NCBI GenBank assembly: GCA_964557285.1
Contig: CAZKZS010000031.1
Location: 1 to 23,835, forward strand
DNA: 23,835 bases
Direction: 5' to 3'
DNA from: SB15 sp964557285
Lineage (GTDB): Bacteria; Chloroflexota; Anaerolineae; Aggregatilineales; J027
Below, one piece after another: positions 1 through 6,645 of this stretch; position 1 is the stretch's first letter; each line of letters opens with the position of its first letter. The translations under genes were made by a program, and so were the position numbers. The notes under the pieces are model-generated. The model was not told the DNA's origin and did no database searches. It saw nothing but the letters and a program-made list of their open reading frames with translations.

Positions 1-23
1 GCCCGTTGTCCGATTTTTTACTC

Positions 24-1469
24 TCATCGCGGAATAAGCAGCACCTGACCAACATAAATTAGATTCGGGTTGCTTAGACCGTTGACGGCTGCAATCCGTG
101 TAACCGTGACGTTATAGCGCAGACCAATACGGAAGATATTTTCACCCGCCTGCACCACATGAGTCAGGAACGGCCCGCCTGTGCCAGTAGTAGGCGTCGC
201 CGTTGGCGTGACTCGAATAACAGGCACTTTTAAGATTGTCCCCGCCGGAATCACATTCGGGTTGGTGATGTTGTTCATGGAGGCCAGCGTTTCAACAGTC
301 GTATTGTACAGCAGCGCGATTCGGAAAAGGGTTTCACCCTGCTGAACAATGTGCGTGCCGGGAGGATTGCCCGTGACCGGCGCGGCAGCCCCACCTGACC
401 CATCGGAGGTTGGGGTTGGTGCGACAGCCGTTGCACCGGAAACCGTGGTTGAAGTTGGCCGCAGAGTCGCGGTGGCCTGTGTTCCCTGCCCGGACCGCAT
501 CGGAATGATAAGCTGCTGCCCAACTGTGATAAAACCGTTTTCGTTCAGACCGTTGACAATGATAATGGCTTCGGAAGAACTATTAAATCGGTTGGCGATT
601 CCCAGGACCGTATCTCCCGCCTGAACCGTGTAATTGGTGCGTTCCGGAAATTCATCCAGAATATCGGGCGGTACTGTTGCTGTAGCACGGCGAGTCGCGG
701 TGGCGGTGGGTTCATCAGGTTCTTCGGTAGGCTCGTCGGTCGGTTCTTCAGTCTGTTCTCCCTCTGAGGTAGGCGTGGGGTCGGTCGGGCCTTCACCGAT
801 TTGCACCAGGCGGGCATCATCCACATAAATATTATTCACGCCCACCGCACCCTGGGGATTGCTGCGGACAAAAACGGTTACAGCAGTGGCCTGCGCCGTC
901 GCTTCTACCGAAAGCTCACGGTATTCATCATAAAAAGTGGTCGCGTCCGACCAGATAATCGCCTCGGATGCCCCATCCTGTCCGCCGCTTGGGTCAATCC
1001 CGACCTGCACTTCTACATCCTGCGGCTGGATAGATTGGTCGGGGTCTTCAAAAGTGGCTGATGACCAGACATAGATAAAAACAGAAAAACGCAGTTCTGC
1101 CCCCGGAGTGACAGGGACGCGCTGATACACGCCGCCCTCATGGGTAGCAAAAAAGGTATTGTATTCCTGGGCGGCGCTGCCGCTATGAACACGGTTAGCC
1201 GGGGCGGGTTGATAATCGGGTCGCAGATTGACGGAGGAAGGAGCGCCGGGGGGTGGGGGCAGACTCCAGGGCTGCCAGCTAGGCGCCAGCCGCAGGGAGG
1301 GGTCGCCGCCAATGGCAACATATTCTCCTTCAAATCCCCCGTTTTGGAGTAAATTTTCACCCTGCAAGGCTGCGACAGGCTGCGGGGTAGATGAAGCAGC
1401 GCTGATGAGGGCAAGAATCAGCGCCAGACACACAGTAAAGTGAATCAAGATTGATTGGCGGTGTCGCAT
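24..1469 (-). CDS. Secreted protein with three LysM domains and an N-terminal beta-sandwich-like domain
   Basis: Predicted exported, cell-wall-associated protein of 481 residues. The N-terminus has a basic start and a hydrophobic stretch (about residues 8-25) typical of a signal peptide. Residues about 38-230 begin with the NLLQNGGFEG motif common to carbohydrate-binding-module/discoidin-like extracellular domains. A Thr/Pro/Glu-rich linker follows (about 232-272). Then come three LysM repeats, at about 278-322, 371-415 and 435-481, each opening with a (Y/H)xVQxGexxxxIA-type motif and ending in xxIP; the last repeat is the C-terminus. LysM domains bind N-acetylglucosamine polymers such as peptidoglycan. 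No enzymatic domain is visible, so it is probably an adhesive or wall-anchored binding protein. I chose the ATG at 1469 because GGGGAT lies 5-6 bases upstream; an ATG at 1487 adds six residues. It is monocistronic as far as can be seen. The domain call is firm, the function is not. Confidence 0.88.
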   Translation of the reverse strand: MRHRQSILIHFTVCLALILALISAASSTPQPVAALQGENLLQNGGFEGEYVAIGGDPSLRLAPSWQPWSLPPPPGAPSSVNLRPDYQPAPANRVHSGSAAQEYNTFFATHEGGVYQRVPVTPGAELRFSVFIYVWSSATFEDPDQSIQPQDVEVQVGIDPSGGQDGASEAIIWSDATTFYDEYRELSVEATAQATAVTVFVRSNPQGAVGVNNIYVDDARLVQIGEGPTDPTPTSEGEQTEEPTDEPTEEPDEPTATATRRATATVPPDILDEFPERTNYTVQAGDTVLGIANRFNSSSEAIIIVNGLNENGFITVGQQLIIPMRSGQGTQATATLRPTSTTVSGATAVAPTPTSDGSGGAAAPVTGNPPGTHIVQQGETLFRIALLYNTTVETLASMNNITNPNVIPAGTILKVPVIRVTPTATPTTGTGGPFLTHVVQAGENIFRIGLRYNVTVTRIAAVNGLSNPNLIYVGQVLLIPR

Positions 1470-1571
1470 GAATGATCCCCTTAACATCTTTTCCTATTCA
1501 TTTTGCACGCCACATAGGATTTAGCGCAAGCAAAAACCGCTATCCCCACCAGGCTAGCCACTTCTCGCGGC

Positions 1572-1790
1572 TTATGTCCAGGTATTCGGGGATGGTGTCG
1601 CCAATATCCAGCGTCGCTGAAAATTATAACGCTCCTGTAAGTCATGTACCACACGTCGCCAATCGTAATTTCCAGTGGGAGGGGTCAGGGGGTGCTGAGG
1701 GGGAATAATTTCAATACACTCGAACCCTCCGGCAACGAGATGGTGCATTTTATCCACCTGATGAAGTGGGCAAACCGTACCAACACGCAT
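1572..1790 (-). CDS. Small hypothetical protein translationally coupled to the response regulator
   Basis: A 72-residue ORF whose ATG overlaps the TGA stop of the upstream response regulator (TGATG), the arrangement expected for translational coupling. Composition looks like a real soluble protein rather than a shadow frame: it begins MRVGTVCPLHQVDKMHHLV, has a Pro-rich middle (PPQHPLTPP, about residues 30-38) and a mixed charged/aromatic C-terminus containing DWRRVVHDLQERY. I do not recognise a family. No coding gene competes with it on the other strand. If it is not real, 1470-1789 is a 320-base stretch with no gene. It may act with the response regulator, but that rests only on position. 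Confidence 0.45.
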   Translation of the reverse strand: MRVGTVCPLHQVDKMHHLVAGGFECIEIIPPQHPLTPPTGNYDWRRVVHDLQERYNFQRRWILATPSPNTWT

Positions 1791-2179
1791 CAGGACTGGG
1801 GTTGGACAGTTTTGAGAACAGTCTCGACACTTTGCAGGAGTTCAGTGGGGCCAAAAGGTTTGGTGATGTAGTCATTAACTTTGGCGATATGAAGTCCCAA
1901 GATTTTATCAATACTCTGGGCTTTGGCGGTCACAATAATCACCGGAATATCTTTAATGGTGATGTCCGATTTCATCTGCTGGTAAATTTCCCACCCATCC
2001 ATATCCGGTATCATCAGGTCGAGGAGAACCAGTTGGGGATGCACGTTTCGGATGAGCGCCAGCCCGCTGACTCCATCCTCTGCCCCATGAACGGTATAAC
2101 CTTTGCGGGTCAGGATGAGTTTTACCAGGTCCATCATTTCGGGTTCATCTTCGATGCATACAATATCAACCCCACGCAT
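1790..2179 (-). CDS. Single-domain response regulator (CheY-like receiver)
   Basis: A stand-alone phosphoacceptor receiver domain of 129 residues, about the length of CheY/Spo0F, with no output domain. The catalytic set is complete: acidic pocket E10/D11, phosphoacceptor D54 (in LVLLDLMIPDMDGWE), T84 and K107 (in ITKPF). The protein would be phosphorylated by a histidine kinase encoded outside this window and act by protein-protein contact. The start is supported by GGAGG five bases upstream of ATG 2179. It is divergent from the RRM-PHAX gene and overlaps a small downstream ORF by the TGATG junction. The upstream region carries two TGGTAGAC repeats spaced 22 bases apart, which may be a regulator site. 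Because it lacks a DNA-binding domain it cannot itself be the regulator that binds there. Confidence 0.9.
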   Translation of the reverse strand: MRGVDIVCIEDEPEMMDLVKLILTRKGYTVHGAEDGVSGLALIRNVHPQLVLLDLMIPDMDGWEIYQQMKSDITIKDIPVIIVTAKAQSIDKILGLHIAKVNDYITKPFGPTELLQSVETVLKTVQPQS

Positions 2180-2209
2180 ACAATCCTCCAGAGCCAGTAT
2201 TATTTTTCA

Positions 2210-2239
2210 GTCTACCACAAAAAAACAGACTGTCTACCA
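2210..2239 (-). promoter_or_regulatory. Tandem 8-bp direct repeats upstream of the response regulator
   Basis: GTCTACCA occurs at 2210-2217 and again at 2232-2239 (TGGTAGAC on the minus strand). The spacing is 22 bases, two helical turns, 30-70 bases upstream of the response regulator start. Same-face repeats of this kind are typical of dimeric activator sites. CAGTCT (2208-2213) and AGACTG (2227-2232) also form an inverted pair. No clear -10/-35 pair was identified for this gene. Confidence 0.35.
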
Positions 2240-2247
2240 ACCCGACC

Positions 2248-2313
2248 TTATTCATGATAGGCTTCCAAGTATAATAGGTATAAGAAACCAATGGCCTAAG
2301 CCGCTATGAATAA
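2248..2313 (+). promoter_or_regulatory. Promoter with consensus -10 between imperfect inverted repeats
   Basis: A perfect TATAAT sits at 2270-2275, 50 bases upstream of the RRM-PHAX start; the -35 is poor (TTATTC, 2248-2253, 16-base spacer). The -10 lies between two arms of an imperfect inverted repeat: 2248-2264 (TTATTCATGATAGGCTT) and 2298-2313 (AAGCCGCTATGAATAA). Transcription from this -10 would place the right arm in the 5' leader and leave the left arm over the -35. This suggests operator pairing by a looping regulator, or simply a conserved intergenic palindrome. The weak -35 is what an activated promoter often shows. Confidence 0.5.
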
Positions 2314-2324
2314 AGGGGATGATC

Positions 2325-3113
2325 ATGCTTGTGGAATTATATATTTCCAATCTGCCGCCCGGACTGGATGAAGTGCAGGTCAAAGAATTTATTGACCTGC
2401 CGGGGACTGTAACATCGGTTTCGCTACTCGTTAACCAACGCACCGGTTTACCGCGCAACGCGGCCATGCTGGATGTGGAGACAGAGGAAAAATTCTGGAT
2501 GGTGCTGCGGCTGATGAATCGGAAGGTCGTTGGCGGCTATCGTCTGCTGACATCCCCCAAAGAACCAACGCAAAAGCTGCGGATTCCGCCGCATATTTTA
2601 AAAGCGCAGTCCAAATCTATCGCAGAATATCTGGGAGAGGCGGACTTAAAGCCCAAAGTCCAGATTCACCGGATGATTCGCCTGTGTGGAGTCGATTTTG
2701 TGCAGGCGCTTCTGGATGAAACCAACCGCATTGAAAAAGAGGGCGGGCTGATGCTGCCGGATGGCACACGCCGACGCACCAAAGGCGGAGTCTTTTTTCA
2801 TCTTGCCCGCAATAACATCAGCCACAAAATCCTGAAGCCGATTTTTTTCGCACCCCTGCCGGAACCGACTGCCCAGCGCACCACTCCGCAGCCACGACAG
2901 ACCGCGCCAAAAGAAGCCGCCAAACCCAAACCCAGAAGGGCAGAAGAAGTGCTGACCGACCTGCGGCAGTTGTATCGGCAGGCACAGCAAAAAATGATCC
3001 AGTTGCAAAGTTCCGGCGCGGCCACTACCGAAGTGATGGCCGCGACACAGCAGATGTATCGCATCAAAAGCCAGATTGATGCTTTTCTGAAAAAGTATCC
3101 CAATCTACAGTGA
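2325..3113 (+). CDS. RRM-like plus PHAX-type RNA-binding domain protein with C-terminal coiled coil
   Basis: A 262-residue predicted RNA-binding protein with three parts. Residues 1-77 look like an RNA recognition motif: RNP2-like LYISNL at 5-10, a degenerate RNP1 region at 41-51 and RRM spacing. Residues about 97-165 match from memory the pattern of the PHAX RNA-binding domain (Pfam PHAX_RNA-bd): an IAxxLxE helix, VxRxI, LLxET, EGGL at 139-142, then G147, TRRRT at 148-152 and GGVF at 154-157, the signature loop of the eukaryotic snRNA/snoRNA export adaptor. A Pro/Lys/Thr-rich linker (about 178-204) and a helical, Gln-rich coiled-coil tail (206-258) follow. ATG 2325 is preferred because AGGGG lies six bases upstream; the ATG at 2319 is too close. 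It stands alone, divergent from the response regulator. The RNA target is unknown; an RNA chaperone or post-transcriptional regulator is inference. Confidence 0.85.
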   Translation: MLVELYISNLPPGLDEVQVKEFIDLPGTVTSVSLLVNQRTGLPRNAAMLDVETEEKFWMVLRLMNRKVVGGYRLLTSPKEPTQKLRIPPHILKAQSKSIAEYLGEADLKPKVQIHRMIRLCGVDFVQALLDETNRIEKEGGLMLPDGTRRRTKGGVFFHLARNNISHKILKPIFFAPLPEPTAQRTTPQPRQTAPKEAAKPKPRRAEEVLTDLRQLYRQAQQKMIQLQSSGAATTEVMAATQQMYRIKSQIDAFLKKYPNLQ

Positions 3114-3191
3114 AAAATATGGACACCCTTAAATAAGTTTGATACACTTTGCTTAATGCGTTTTAAGCTGTGTGTTTATGTTAAAAATAGA

Positions 3192-3237
3192 GAGAATCTG
3201 CGCCTGTCTGTTGAGAGGTTATTTTTTTAAGATTCTC
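3192..3237 (+). promoter_or_regulatory. Inverted repeat in the leader of the CNNM-cdd-recO operon
   Basis: GAGAATCT at 3192-3199 is exactly inverted as AGATTCTC at 3230-3237, enclosing 30 bases that include a run of seven T (3222-3228). It lies in the 214-base gap between the RRM-PHAX gene and the CNNM gene. The large loop and internal T run do not fit a standard Rho-independent terminator. It could be an mRNA leader structure. No convincing promoter for the operon was found in the gap. Confidence 0.3.
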
Positions 3238-3241
3238 CCGG

Positions 3242-3340
3242 ATGATGATGAACAAAGACGAAAGCCCCGCGATAGAAGAACCTCCGTCTTTCTACCTGTG
3301 GTTCAGCACGAGTAAGGATAATAAGCAATGGATTCGGTAA
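3242..3340 (+). CDS. Possible 32-residue leader ORF overlapping the CNNM start
   Basis: An ORF with three consecutive in-frame ATG codons (3242, 3245, 3248) runs for 32 codons and stops with TAA at 3338-3340, 13 bases past the ATG of the CNNM gene and in a different frame. Its product is charged in the N-terminal half (DESPAIEEPP) and aromatic in the middle (FYLWF). The ribosome site upstream is weak. Overlap of a leader ORF stop with the next start is a known set-up for translational coupling. It is too short to judge by composition, so confidence is low. Confidence 0.25.
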   Translation: MMMNKDESPAIEEPPSFYLWFSTSKDNKQWIR

Positions 3341-4665
3341 GTGGGCTTATTGTCCTGCTCGTTTTCATTTTTCTTCAGGGGGTGCTGACCACCCTGTATA
3401 CTGCCCTATCAAGCGCCCGCAAAGCCCAGATTCGGGAGCTGGCCGAAGATAAATACCCTGGAGCAGCGCTGGCCTTAAAACTCGCTGGCAACCCGCTGCA
3501 TCTGCTGGCTGTCTATCAGTTCTGGTCGATATTGCTGATTATTCTGGAAGCGGGGATTGCCATGTCGTTTCTCGCGCCGGAGGTAATTGACTGGCTGCGC
3601 GAGGCAGGCGCAGGCGCAAAAACGGCTGAAATTCTGGCATATGGGGTAGGAGCGCCTGTACTGACTCTCACCCTGCTGGTATTCAGTTATCATGTGCCGA
3701 CAGCCGTGACCATCGGGCGGGATGAAAAGTTTGCCGCGATGGTTTCCACTGCCATGAGCTTTTTATATTATCCCCTGTACCCATTGGCTTCCGCGTTGCA
3801 GGTGCTAAGCGGACGGGTATCTCTAGCAATGGGGATACACCCGATTGTCAAAGTCACCGAAGAAGAAATTAAGACGCTAGTGGATGAGGGGTCGGAAGAT
3901 GGCCTGATTGAGGATGACGAAAAGGCCATGATTTATTCCGTCTTTAAGTTTGGGGATACGCTGGCGCGTGAAGTGATGGTGCCGCGTATTGATATGGTCG
4001 CGGTTGACCTGAAAACCAATTTAAAAGAAGCGCTGGATACCATCATCAAAGCCGGCCATTCACGGATTCCGGTTTATGAGGACACCATCGACAACATTAA
4101 GGGGCTGCTTTACGCCAAAGACCTGCTTAACGTCTGGCAAAAAGGGGAGGAAATGGGCGACCTGGCTTCGCTGCTGCGTGCGCCTTATTTTGTACCAGAA
4201 TCGAAAAAAGCAGCCGATTTGCTGGCCGAATTTCAAACGCGCAAAGTTCACCTTGCCATCGTCATTGATGAATACGGCGGCACGGCGGGGCTGGTCACTC
4301 TGGAGGACCTGATTGAGGAAATCGTCGGGGAAATCCGCGATGAGTATGACCTGCTGGAAGAAGAAGAATATCAAAAAATTTCCAGTACAGAGTATATCTG
4401 TGACGCAGGACTCGACCTTGATGACCTGAATGAACTGCTGGATGCCGAACTGCCCACCGATGAAAGTGATACGCTGGGCGGGTTTATTTTTACGGCATTA
4501 GGCAAAGTTCCTGAAGTGGGCGATAAAGTGGTGGCCGAAGGCATTGAAATGGAAGTGTTAACGCTCAACGGCCGCCGGATTCAAAAAGTCCGTGTCACCA
4601 AAATCGAAGAACTGAGCGATAATCCTTCTCCGGTATCAGAATCGGAGCTAGTGACCCCTGAATGA
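3328..4665 (+). CDS. CNNM/CorC-like membrane protein with CBS pair (HlyC/CorC family)
   Basis: A 445-residue integral membrane protein of the family annotated as hemolysin-like or magnesium/cobalt efflux. The N-terminal DUF21/CNNM membrane domain has helices at about 5-28, 60-82, 103-124 and 138-160. A CBS pair follows (about 215-335) with family motifs VMVPRIDMVAV (216-226), HSRIPVYE (244-251) and DEYGGTAGLVTLEDLIEEI. The C-terminal CorC_HlyC FAD-like domain spans about 350-430 and ends in an acidic tail. The usual GEIxPK-type motif after the third helix is replaced by YHVPTAVTIG (121-130), so transport may be altered. It starts the four-gene operon; its stop overlaps cdd by ATGA. AAGGA at about 3314 supports the start. 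Confidence 0.9.
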   Translation: MDSVSGLIVLLVFIFLQGVLTTLYTALSSARKAQIRELAEDKYPGAALALKLAGNPLHLLAVYQFWSILLIILEAGIAMSFLAPEVIDWLREAGAGAKTAEILAYGVGAPVLTLTLLVFSYHVPTAVTIGRDEKFAAMVSTAMSFLYYPLYPLASALQVLSGRVSLAMGIHPIVKVTEEEIKTLVDEGSEDGLIEDDEKAMIYSVFKFGDTLAREVMVPRIDMVAVDLKTNLKEALDTIIKAGHSRIPVYEDTIDNIKGLLYAKDLLNVWQKGEEMGDLASLLRAPYFVPESKKAADLLAEFQTRKVHLAIVIDEYGGTAGLVTLEDLIEEIVGEIRDEYDLLEEEEYQKISSTEYICDAGLDLDDLNELLDAELPTDESDTLGGFIFTALGKVPEVGDKVVAEGIEMEVLTLNGRRIQKVRVTKIEELSDNPSPVSESELVTPE

Positions 4666-5060
4666 CTGAACAAGAGAAAATGGCGCTTATTGCCGACGCG
4701 ATTCGGGCAAGTGAGCAGGCATATATCCCCTACAGCCACTACCGCGTCGGAGCAGCACTTTTAACGACCGCCGGAAAAATCTTTTTGGGCTGTAATGTCG
4801 AAAATGCGTCCTATGGCGCGACCATCTGCGCGGAACGTACCGCCGTAGTCAAAGCGGTGAGTGAGGGTGAACACGACTTTACCGCGATTGCTATTGCGAC
4901 CCAGAATGGCGGGTCGCCCTGTGGTATTTGCCGCCAGGTTATGTTTGAATTTTCCCCCACTATGCAGGTGATTATTGCAGATTTTTCTGGTAAAATTCAT
5001 CTGGATATACCCTTGAATGAGCTGCTGCCTGGAGGCTTTGGCCCCCACTCGTTGCCATGA
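4662..5060 (+). CDS. cdd: Cytidine deaminase
   Basis: Hydrolytic, zinc-dependent deamination of cytidine and deoxycytidine to uridine and deoxyuridine in pyrimidine salvage, in the cytoplasm. The 132-residue length is that of the tetrameric (B. subtilis-type) enzyme. Zinc ligands and catalytic glutamate are present: C56-A-E58 in TICAERTA, and P86-C87-G-I-C90-R-Q. The substrate-binding motif NVENASYG (45-52) is intact. It overlaps the upstream CNNM gene and the downstream recO by 4-bp ATGA junctions, so it is translated as part of one operon. Confidence 0.97.
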   Translation: MTEQEKMALIADAIRASEQAYIPYSHYRVGAALLTTAGKIFLGCNVENASYGATICAERTAVVKAVSEGEHDFTAIAIATQNGGSPCGICRQVMFEFSPTMQVIIADFSGKIHLDIPLNELLPGGFGPHSLP

Positions 5061-5824
5061 GTGTAGAACGTGTTTATAAAACAGATGCTATTGTCTTGCG
5101 CCGGATGCCGTTTCGAGAATCGGACTATCTTCTGACGCTGTATACGCCCCTGCATGGCAAAGTTAAGGCGCTGGCAAAGGGAGCGCGTAAACCCACCAGC
5201 CGCCAGACTGGTCACGTTGAACTGTATAACCGTACCCATCTTGTCCTTTACCGGGGGCGGGAACTGCATACTGTCACTCAGGCAGAAGTGCAGGAAACCT
5301 ATCGCTGCTTGCAAGAAAATCTTGAACGCGGCGTGTATGCCAGTCACTTTGTCGAATTGATGGATCAGTTTGCCTTTGAAAATGAGGAAAATGAACGCGC
5401 CTATTATTTGCTGGTAGATGCGCTGGGCTGGCTGTGTGAACCCAATGTGGATTTAAAACTGGCAGCACGTTATTACGAACTGCGGCTGCTGCGCGTCATG
5501 GGTTTTGAGCCATCCCTGTTTGATTGCGCCATTGGCTCAGAACCCTTAGAAGCGGAAAATCAATATTTTAGTCCGGTGGAGGGGGGAGTGGTTTGTCCGG
5601 AACACGGCGAAGGTCACGAATACATGCGGCTTTCGCTGGCCGCCCTGAAGGTGCTGCGTCACCTTAGCCGTTATAAGTGGAGTGTGGTTAAAATCTTAAA
5701 AGTGAACGACCGCCTGCACAGCGAGGTCGAGCGTGTGCTGCATACCTATCTGGTGTTTTTGCTGGAACGGCGTTTGCAGAGTGTCAATTTTTTGAAGAAA
5801 CTCAACCAGGATACCACACCATGA
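5057..5824 (+). CDS. recO: DNA repair protein RecO
   Basis: Recombination mediator that acts with RecR to load RecA on SSB-coated single-stranded DNA and to anneal strands. The 255-residue length is standard. The N-terminal OB fold is visible (YKTDAIVLRRMPFRESDYLLTLYTPLHGKVKALAKGAR, written here only as the span 7-44), with the family hallmark ESD at 21-23 and the KGARKPTSR turn. The C-terminal helical domain contains the usual YFSPVEGG segment (170-177). The four-cysteine zinc site of most RecO proteins is reduced to C157, C180 and H183, so zinc binding may be lost or altered. It is joined to cdd upstream and to the aminotransferase gene downstream by ATGA overlaps. Confidence 0.95.
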   Translation: MSVERVYKTDAIVLRRMPFRESDYLLTLYTPLHGKVKALAKGARKPTSRQTGHVELYNRTHLVLYRGRELHTVTQAEVQETYRCLQENLERGVYASHFVELMDQFAFENEENERAYYLLVDALGWLCEPNVDLKLAARYYELRLLRVMGFEPSLFDCAIGSEPLEAENQYFSPVEGGVVCPEHGEGHEYMRLSLAALKVLRHLSRYKWSVVKILKVNDRLHSEVERVLHTYLVFLLERRLQSVNFLKKLNQDTTP

Positions 5825-6645
5825 CCATTCAAACCGCCATCCTGACCCCCAATGGGCTAACGTCAACCAAATATCGGGTTGAGTCGCTGGCGGAAGCTGC
5901 CCAGCATGAGCCGCCGGGGGTGTATACAGTCACACGCACCTATCAGACTGGAAACGCGCTGCTGCTGGACGCGCATCTGGATAGGCTGGAAGAATCGGCC
6001 CGGCTGGAAAATATGAATATCACCCTGGACCGCGAACATCTGCGGCGCGGCCTGCGCGACCTCATCCGGCAGAGTGGTTATGAGGAATCGCGGTTTCGTA
6101 TTACTCTGCCCTATGAGGAAGAAGCCTGTATTTATCTGGCGCTTGAGCCACTTCATCCCGTGCCGCCCGAAATCCGGCAGAACGGCGTCCATGTGATTAC
6201 CATCCATGCCCACCGCGACAATCCAAACGCCAAAACCACCGCGTGGATGAGTCAGCGTCAGAAAGCCGTCGAAGGACGCATGGAAGGCATGTATGAAGCC
6301 TTTCTGGTAGATGACGACGGCTGTATCCTGGAAGGCACAACCAGCAATTTTTATGCGGTTCTGGATGGGGTGCTGCACACGGCAGGGGAGGGGATTTTAA
6401 AGGGGATTTCGCGGATTGTGCTGCTGGAAGTGGCACAGGGGGTCATTCCCGTGAGTTTTACCCCCGTTCGCACCGAAAATATTCCCCAACTGACGGAAGC
6501 CTTTTTAACTTCCAGCAGCCGGGGGGTCATCCCGATTGTCTCAATTGATGGGATAAAGATAGGGGAGGGCAAACCGGGTCCAGTTACCTTTGACCTTCAG
6601 CGCCGTTACGATGCCTGGACAGAAGCTAATATCAAGCCGATCTAA
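5821..6645 (+). CDS. Class IV PLP-dependent aminotransferase (BCAT/DAAT/ADCL fold)
   Basis: A 274-residue fold-type IV PLP enzyme, the group containing branched-chain aminotransferase, D-amino-acid aminotransferase and aminodeoxychorismate lyase. The Schiff-base lysine is K138 in AKTTAW; the PLP-contact glutamate E171 lies in LEGTTSNFY, and the TSSSRGVIPI segment (about 232-241) supplies the phosphate-binding turn. The first 40 residues carry the VxTRTY substrate loop. Sequence alone does not decide between branched-chain, D-amino acid or 4-amino-4-deoxychorismate as substrate. It is last in the operon (ATGA overlap with recO). Its stop codon overlaps that of convergent gatB, leaving no room for a dedicated terminator. 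Confidence 0.9.
   Translation: MTIQTAILTPNGLTSTKYRVESLAEAAQHEPPGVYTVTRTYQTGNALLLDAHLDRLEESARLENMNITLDREHLRRGLRDLIRQSGYEESRFRITLPYEEEACIYLALEPLHPVPPEIRQNGVHVITIHAHRDNPNAKTTAWMSQRQKAVEGRMEGMYEAFLVDDDGCILEGTTSNFYAVLDGVLHTAGEGILKGISRIVLLEVAQGVIPVSFTPVRTENIPQLTEAFLTSSSRGVIPIVSIDGIKIGEGKPGPVTFDLQRRYDAWTEANIKPI

Noticed and set aside
640..830. Short repeated GGTTCTTC/GTCGGT-like units in the LysM gene
   Set aside because: They encode the Thr/Pro/Glu linker of the protein (PTxEEP repeats), so they reflect low-complexity coding sequence, not a CRISPR or regulatory repeat.
1766..2257. 163-residue plus-strand open frame
   Set aside because: Antisense to the response regulator, whose catalytic residues are all present in the minus-strand frame.
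3151..3168. GCTTAA-N6-TTAAGC inverted repeat, sharing half-sites with the LacI operator
   Set aside because: The six-base spacer does not fit a LacI-type site and there is no sugar gene nearby; chance similarity in AT-rich DNA is likely.
5863..6378. 171-residue minus-strand open frame
   Set aside because: Antisense to the class IV aminotransferase gene, no ribosome site and no recognisable motif.
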